Shown here: positions 14,889 through 19,877 of the stretch, in pieces
Layout: each line of letters starts with the position of its first letter
Position numbering within the stretch: the first letter of the stretch is position 1
Origin: WVWW01 sp041568335
Lineage (GTDB): Bacteria; Acidobacteriota; Polarisedimenticolia; Polarisedimenticolales; Polarisedimenticolaceae
Reading direction: 5' to 3'
Length of the DNA: 19,877 nucleotides
NCBI GenBank assembly: GCA_041568335.1
Contig: JBFFZZ010000025.1
Coordinates: 1 to 19,877, forward strand
Position numbers and translations under genes: made by a program
The notes under the pieces: model-generated
The model's database searches: none
What the model was told of the DNA's origin: nothing
What the model saw: the letters and a program-made list of their open reading frames with translations, nothing else

Positions 14889-15248
14889 TCAGCGTTCGAG
14901 GAAACGACGGATTCGATCCTTCGCGTCGCTTTCGAGTCCCGTGAAGAACAACGCGAGCTCGTAACGCGACTCCCCGCTCGTTGACGACGCGATCTCGTTG
15001 CGTCGAACGACGACCGCTTTGACATCGACCGGCTCGGTCTGTCCGTTGCCGGCGATCGGAAGCAGGAGACGCACCGCGAGCTGCGTCATCTCGGGGAAAT
15101 CGGCGGTCGACGTACACCGCAGACCGCCGAGCGACAGATCGGCTCCCTGCATCCGGGCCACGACGCCCCCGTCATCGCGGATCCCCTGGAGGTCGAAAAC
15201 AGCGGAAACTCGGGGATTTACCCTTCTCTCGGCGACTTCGTGACCCAC
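14889..15248 (-). CDS. PilZ-domain protein (putative c-di-GMP receptor)
   Basis: A 119-residue protein made almost entirely of one PilZ domain. The two ligand motifs are visible: RRVNPR near the N-terminus (RxxxR) and DLSLGG about 30 residues later (D/N-x-S-x-x-G). These bind cyclic di-GMP in the family. The rest alternates strands (LAVRLLLPIAG, VDVKAVVVRRNE, YELALFFTGL) and ends in a helix (DAKDRIRRFLER). The GTG at 15246-15248 is chosen because AGGAGA lies eight bases upstream; a TTG at 15282-15284 would add 12 residues. It is divergent from larB with 107 bp between. That gap shows overlapping weak -10-like sequences near 15293 but no clear promoter. The output partner is unknown, as usual for stand-alone PilZ proteins. 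Confidence 0.8.
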   Translation of the reverse strand: MGHEVAERRVNPRVSAVFDLQGIRDDGGVVARMQGADLSLGGLRCTSTADFPEMTQLAVRLLLPIAGNGQTEPVDVKAVVVRRNEIASSTSGESRYELALFFTGLESDAKDRIRRFLER

Positions 15249-15355
15249 GTTCGTGTTCTCCTGAGGTTCGTAGCCGGTCCGCAAAGACGGTCTACACTAA
15301 AGAACCGCAACGGGTAAATCAACGACGCATCCGTCGTGAAGTAAGGAACCGCGAG

Positions 15356-16099
15356 TTGGATCAAGGCCGCCTTCGCAAGCTCTTGCGCGACGTCAGGAGC
15401 GGCAAGCTCGGTGTCGACCGCGCGCTGGAGACGATGCAGCTCGAGCGCATCGCCGAGCTCGAGCACTCGACACTCGATCTCGATCGCGCGTTGCGTCGAG
15501 GGTTTCCCGAAGTCGTCTTTGGACAGGGTAAAACGCCTGATCAGATCATCGAGATCGTGCAACGGATGAACAAGGCCGGTCAAAGTGTCTTGGTCACGCG
15601 TGTCGCCGCCGACGCGGTGGCCACGGTCACCCAGGCGCTACACCGAGCCGAGTACAATCCACTCGCGCGAACGTTGTTCGCACGCGTGGGCAAGTCTCGC
15701 AAGAAGAAACCGGGCATCGTCGTCGTCACCGCGGGAACGTCCGACCAAAATGTCGGCGAAGAGGCCGTCGTCACCGCGGAGGCCATGGGGAACAAGGTGA
15801 TCCGTATTCGCGATGTCGGTGTCGCCGGCTTGAACCGGTTGCTCGCGCACAAGGAAACCTTGGTCAAGGCCAAGGTGCTGGTCGTCGTCGCGGGGATGGA
15901 AGGGGCCCTGCCCTCCGTCGTCGCCGGTCTGACCGCGTGCCCGGTCATCGGCGTGCCGACGAGCACCGGCTACGGCGCCGGCGGGGAGGGAGAGGCGGCG
16001 CTGTTGGCCATGCTCAACTCCTGCGCCACCGGTTTGACCGTGGTCAACATCGACAACGGGTTCGGTGCCGGTTACGCCGCGGCGCTGATCAACCGCTGA
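15356..16099 (+). CDS. larB: LarB: nickel-pincer cofactor biosynthesis, NaAD carboxylase/hydrolase
   Basis: A 247-residue protein matching LarB. In the known pathway LarB carboxylates and hydrolyses nicotinic acid adenine dinucleotide to pyridinium-3,5-biscarboxylic acid mononucleotide, the precursor of the nickel-pincer cofactor of lactate racemase and related LarA enzymes. The C-terminal half is PurE-like: IVVVTAGTSDQNVGEEA, GMEGALPSVVAGL, GVPTSTGYGAGGEGEAAL and LNSCATGLTVVNIDNGFGAG. The N-terminal half has the usual helices (LRKLLRDVRSGKLGVDRALE). Length is normal. The TTG start at 15356 has AAGGA about eight bases upstream and no better start nearby. larC, larE and larA are not in the window, so the pathway must be completed elsewhere. 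Downstream lies non-coding DNA, then rpsU. Confidence 0.9.
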   Translation: MDQGRLRKLLRDVRSGKLGVDRALETMQLERIAELEHSTLDLDRALRRGFPEVVFGQGKTPDQIIEIVQRMNKAGQSVLVTRVAADAVATVTQALHRAEYNPLARTLFARVGKSRKKKPGIVVVTAGTSDQNVGEEAVVTAEAMGNKVIRIRDVGVAGLNRLLAHKETLVKAKVLVVVAGMEGALPSVVAGLTACPVIGVPTSTGYGAGGEGEAALLAMLNSCATGLTVVNIDNGFGAGYAAALINR

Positions 16100-16106
16100 C
16101 CCAAAC

Positions 16107-16195
16107 CTGACCGTTTTTGGACAAACAGGGAATCTCGTGGACCCCGTCCGCCCCTCCAAAAAGGTGGGATCAAGGGGACAGTTTTGAGTGGCCCC
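16107..16195. other. Possible insertion-element end remnant downstream of larB
   Basis: Just after larB come GACCGTTTTTGGACAAACAG and, at 16174-16195, GGGGACAGTTTTGAGTGG followed by CCCC. Short G-run/C-run phrases of this type resemble ends of transposable elements as I recall them, but no transposase fragment or target duplication is visible. The CCCCT/AGGGG pairing (16151-16155 with 16173-16177) before TTTT could instead be a weak larB terminator. Low-confidence entry. Confidence 0.2.
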
Positions 16196-16198
16196 AAT

Positions 16199-16256
16199 GC
16201 AAAATAATAAAAATTAATTAAAAAACCTTGACCTAAATCCCGTTTCTATCCATATA
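16199..16256 (+). promoter_or_regulatory. AT-rich UP-like element and candidate distal promoter upstream of rpsU
   Basis: About 30 bases (16199-16225) are almost purely A/T, in sharp contrast with the GC-rich surroundings. TTGACC (16228-16233) follows, with CATATA (16251-16256) 17 bp later. Phased A/T tracts directly upstream of a -35 box are typical of UP elements at strong promoters. Transcription would start near 16263 and cross about 200 nt of non-coding DNA before rpsU. Confidence 0.45.
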
Positions 16257-16374
16257 AGTGGCACACCTGGGGGGAGTTCTCTAAGGTAGAAAAGTGATTT
16301 TCCGGGATATCGTGATCCGAGCTCCAGGAAGATGTGTACCCCGGACGGCGTCGGCCAACCCCGGTGCCTCTGGT
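16257..16374 (+). other. Non-coding stretch with foldable segments, possible leader or small RNA
   Basis: No plausible protein or tRNA is seen. GAAAA-GTGA-TTTTC makes a perfect small hairpin near 16290-16305. CCTGG near 16268 can pair with CCAGG near 16324, closing around it, and flanking CACA and GTGT could extend the stem. A later pair, GCCTCTGG (16366-16373) with CCAGGGGC (16390-16397), gives eight pairs with one wobble. Whether this is transcribed is unknown. Confidence 0.3.
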
Positions 16375-16403
16375 TTGCGGAGTTGCGTGCCAGGGGCTAG
16401 ACT
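16375..16403 (+). promoter_or_regulatory. Candidate proximal promoter of rpsU-dnaG-rpoD
   Basis: TTGCGG (16375-16380) and TAGACT (16398-16403) are 17 bp apart, placing a start near 16410 and a leader of about 50 nt before the rpsU ATG. The spacer and flanks contain the inverted repeat GCCTCTGG/CCAGGGGC, which brackets the -35 box and could be an operator or just an RNA stem when read from the distal promoter. Confidence 0.45.
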
Positions 16404-16461
16404 GACCGATTGTGCCTAAAAAAAGGCCAAAAACAGCTTCCGGAAAGGGGTGATTAACCGC

Positions 16462-16668
16462 ATGCCGCTGATCAAGGTGAGGGAAGACGAATCCCTCGAG
16501 AACGCCTTGAAACGCTTCAAACGCAAGTGCGAGAAGTCGGGCATCTTGACCGAGATCAAGAAACGCCAGCATTACGAGAAGCCGAGCGTCAAAAAGAAAC
16601 GCAAGGCTTTGGCTGCACGCAAGAAGCTGCTCAAGCGACTCGCGCAAGAGCGCAGGATGAACGGTTAA
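16462..16668 (+). CDS. rpsU: 30S ribosomal protein bS21
   Basis: A 68-residue basic protein matching bS21 end to end: PLIKVREDESLENALKRFKRKCEKSG, then a Lys/Arg-rich C-terminal helix (KPSVKKKRKALAARKKLLKRL). It joins the small subunit near the anti-Shine-Dalgarno end of 16S RNA. The ATG at 16462 is preferred over one at 16450, because family members begin at this Met and AGGGGTGAT lies eight bases upstream. It is the first gene of the rpsU-dnaG-rpoD macromolecular-synthesis operon. Codon use and length are ordinary. Confidence 0.95.
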   Translation: MPLIKVREDESLENALKRFKRKCEKSGILTEIKKRQHYEKPSVKKKRKALAARKKLLKRLAQERRMNG

Positions 16669-16678
16669 GAGAACCTGT

Positions 16679-16709
16679 CCGGTCGGGGTGTCGAGGGCGC
16701 CTCGACCGG
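16679..16709 (+). other. 12-bp stem-loop between rpsU and dnaG (attenuator or processing hairpin)
   Basis: CCGGTCGGGGTG (16679-16690) pairs with CGCCTCGACCGG (16698-16709) over 12 positions, two of them G-U, around a 7-nt loop. No U-run follows, so it is not a standard intrinsic terminator. In E. coli a partial terminator lies at this position between rpsU and dnaG and lowers primase expression. A similar role here is an inference from position. Confidence 0.6.
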
Positions 16710-16721
16710 TCAATGCCAAGC

Positions 16722-16749
16722 TGGGTGGTCCTAAGAGGTGGGTGGTCCT
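16722..16749 (+). repeat. 11-bp direct repeat flanking the dnaG start codon
   Basis: TGGGTGGTCCT occurs at 16722-16732 and again at 16739-16749, 17 bp apart. The second copy begins inside the GTG start codon of dnaG. The first places an in-frame TAA (16732-16734) just before the start. It may be a small tandem duplication or a binding site for a translational regulator. Confidence 0.6.
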
Positions 16750-18501
16750 TTTGCACCGGACTTCATCGAAGCCGTTCGGGCTTCGGGCGATATCGTTCAG
16801 GTCGTTTCGGACTACGTTCCGCTCAAGCGGGCGGGCCGCCGCCTGAAAGGGCTCTGTCCGTTTCACCAGGAAAAGACACCGTCGTTTTCGGTCGACCCCG
16901 AAAGCCAGCTGTTCTATTGCTTCGGCTGCCAGACCGGTGGCGATATCTTCAAGTTCGTCCAGATCTACGACAAGCTGAACTTCGGTGAGGCCGTCGAGAC
17001 GCTGGCCACGCGGTTCGGCGTTCCGCTGCCCGCCGTCCGGCAGAAGGGCGGCGACGATCGCGAGCGCGTGCTCGAGATCAACGGACTCGCCCAGTCCTTC
17101 TTCAAGAAACTCCTCACCGGCGATGCCGGCCGTGGTTGTCGCGAGTACCTGAACAAACGCGGCCTCGACGAGACGACGATCGAGCGGCTCGGTCTCGGCT
17201 ACGCGGCCGACGACTGGGAAGCTTTGCGCGGTCACCTGGTCGCCAAACGCGCCCGGCCCGCCGACATCGTCAAGGCCGGCCTGACGCTGCCGCGCAAGAG
17301 CGGAAGCGGCGAGTACGATCGATTCCGCGACCGTCTGATCTTCCCGATCCGCGACATCCAGGGACGGGTCGTCGCGTTCGGCGGCCGCGCCCTCGCGGCA
17401 GACGCCCAGCCGAAGTACATCAACTCACCGGAGACTCCTGCGTATATCAAAGGGAATCATCTTTACGGGCTCGATCAGGCGAAGGAGGCGATTCGCCGTG
17501 AGGGATTCGCCATCGTCGTCGAGGGATACATGGACCTGGTGGCGCTGGTGCAAAACGGGTTCGACAACGTGGTGGCCTCGCTGGGCACGGCGTTCACTCC
17601 GGGCCAGGCACGATTGCTCGCCCGTTACACCAACCGGGTTCGTGTTTCCTACGACGGCGACGCCGCCGGCGCGCAGGCCACCGTGCGCTCGCTGGACATG
17701 CTGCTCGAACAGGGCTTCGAGGTTAACGTCGTCGAGCTTCCCGGTGGAACCGATCCCGACGACACGATCCGGGCTCACGGCGCGGCCGAGTACGGCCGGC
17801 TCGTTCGTGAAGCGCCCGAGTATCTGGAGTTCCTGGTCCGTCGCCAGATCGCCGAACGCGGCATGGCGGACACGCGGGCCAAGGTGGCCGCGGTCAATGC
17901 GGTGCTGCCGCACGTGGCCAAACTGACAAACGCTATCGAACGTATGTCGTGGGCCACACGGCTCGCGGACACGCTGCAGATCGAGGACGAGCTGGTGCTA
18001 CAGGAACTGAAAACGGCCGTCAGGACGGCCCGACAGGAAGTCCGACAACGCCCGGCAACATCCACCGAGAAGCTGCGCGACGCCGAGGTGCGGTTGGTGC
18101 ACCTGTTGATGCGTTCGGAAGAAGGAAGACGACGTTTGGCCGGGTCCATCGACGAAACCGACTTGGCGGCGACACATATCGCCCCGATCGTTGCGGCGAT
18201 CCTGGATCTGACGCGTCGAGACAAGAGGGTCGATGCCTCCGCGGTCTTCGAACAGCTGTCCGACACGGACACTCAACGGTTGACCCGCATCCTGTTCCGA
18301 GATGAACCGCAGGAGGGCCCCACGATCGAGGATTGCCTGCACGCATTCCAGCGCGACCGACTCATTCGCGAGGAACGACGGGCGATCCGCGAGCTGGGAC
18401 GGGAGTCGAAAACCGATGACGATTCCTCGGATTCCGAGGAACTTGACCGCCGGCTGATGCACGTGCAGCAGCTGGCGCGGCAGCGCGACGCGCTGCTCTA
18501 A
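16738..18501 (+). CDS. dnaG: DNA primase
   Basis: A 587-residue bacterial primase that makes RNA primers at the replication fork. The N-terminal zinc-binding domain has C40-x2-H43 and C61-x2-C64 (CPFH, CFGC). The RNA-polymerase core includes YLNKRGLDETTIERLGLGYA and FRDRLIFPIRDIQGRVVAFGGRAL. The TOPRIM part has E262-GYMD and D306-GD, the metal-binding acidic residues. A C-terminal helicase-interaction domain (about 440-587) is present but diverged, as usual. Length is normal. The GTG at 16738 is the only start between an in-frame stop (16732-16734) and the conserved FIEAVRASGDIVQVV block. A purine stretch (AAGAG) abuts the codon, so there is no well-spaced ribosome-binding site. Expression may rely on coupling to rpsU or be kept low, as suits primase. 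rpoD follows 13 bp later. Confidence 0.96.
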   Translation: MGGPFAPDFIEAVRASGDIVQVVSDYVPLKRAGRRLKGLCPFHQEKTPSFSVDPESQLFYCFGCQTGGDIFKFVQIYDKLNFGEAVETLATRFGVPLPAVRQKGGDDRERVLEINGLAQSFFKKLLTGDAGRGCREYLNKRGLDETTIERLGLGYAADDWEALRGHLVAKRARPADIVKAGLTLPRKSGSGEYDRFRDRLIFPIRDIQGRVVAFGGRALAADAQPKYINSPETPAYIKGNHLYGLDQAKEAIRREGFAIVVEGYMDLVALVQNGFDNVVASLGTAFTPGQARLLARYTNRVRVSYDGDAAGAQATVRSLDMLLEQGFEVNVVELPGGTDPDDTIRAHGAAEYGRLVREAPEYLEFLVRRQIAERGMADTRAKVAAVNAVLPHVAKLTNAIERMSWATRLADTLQIEDELVLQELKTAVRTARQEVRQRPATSTEKLRDAEVRLVHLLMRSEEGRRRLAGSIDETDLAATHIAPIVAAILDLTRRDKRVDASAVFEQLSDTDTQRLTRILFRDEPQEGPTIEDCLHAFQRDRLIREERRAIRELGRESKTDDDSSDSEELDRRLMHVQQLARQRDALL

Positions 18502-18514
18502 AAGGCACCCAAAC

Positions 18515-19877
<1,363 letters not shown>

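Noticed and set aside
16257..16461. A tRNA or 6S RNA gene in the rpsU upstream region
   Set aside because: No T-loop-like GGTTCRA, no CCA end, no cloverleaf, and no long terminal pairing with a central bubble could be drawn.
16246..17235. A 329-codon minus-strand frame across the rpsU leader and dnaG
   Set aside because: It overlaps rpsU and the zinc-binding domain of dnaG, both certain; its product has no recognisable fold.

Overview
The window is a high-GC bacterial chromosome segment. It carries ten complete protein genes, a complete rpsU and dnaG, and two genes cut by the window edges. The right end holds the conserved macromolecular-synthesis operon rpsU-dnaG-rpoD. The left end holds a very large, Cys- and Asp-rich exported protein built from FG-GAP and MopE-type repeats, ending in a fibronectin-III-like module. 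That module style, together with CocE/NonD hydrolase, TlpA, PilZ and B-box zinc-ribbon membrane proteins, resembles Acidobacteriota or Myxococcota/deltaproteobacterial genomes. This is an inference: no rRNA or other decisive phylogenetic marker was analysed.

Layout. 1-6809 (+): 3' part of a giant mosaic protein. It has a class A beta-lactamase-like serine hydrolase domain (SxxK, SDN and KGG in order), a CARDB-like domain, a MopE-type Cys/Asp motif, three seven-blade FG-GAP propellers separated by MopE triplets, a degenerate MopE unit and a terminal FnIII-like domain. 6823-9054 (-): a DadA-type FAD amino-acid dehydrogenase and a zinc-ribbon/B-box multi-pass membrane protein. The start of the membrane protein abuts a small element bounded by 21-bp inverted repeats (9059-9143). 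9294-9887 (+): a GAF-like protein, tail to tail with a TrmH/SpoU RNA methyltransferase (9889-10677, -). The methyltransferase is preceded in the same operon by a VOC/PhnB-like protein (10702-11187, -).

11359-14468 (+): a coupled pair, a secreted CocE/NonD (S15) hydrolase and an exported TlpA-type thioredoxin with EF-hand-like loops. The pair ends at a strong intrinsic terminator. 14482-14757 (-): an HU gene with a near-consensus promoter and a palindromic operator-like site over the predicted transcription start. 14889-15248 (-): a PilZ-domain protein, divergent from larB (15356-16099, +). 16100-16461: a 362-bp non-coding stretch with a very AT-rich block, two candidate promoters and foldable segments. 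It leads into rpsU, a 12-bp hairpin, dnaG with an odd start region, and rpoD, which runs off the right edge.

The most unusual item is the serine-hydrolase/FG-GAP/MopE protein. The regulatory DNA around HU and rpsU-dnaG and the inverted-repeat element are the next most interesting. I see no CRISPR array, prophage, defence island or tRNA/rRNA gene.
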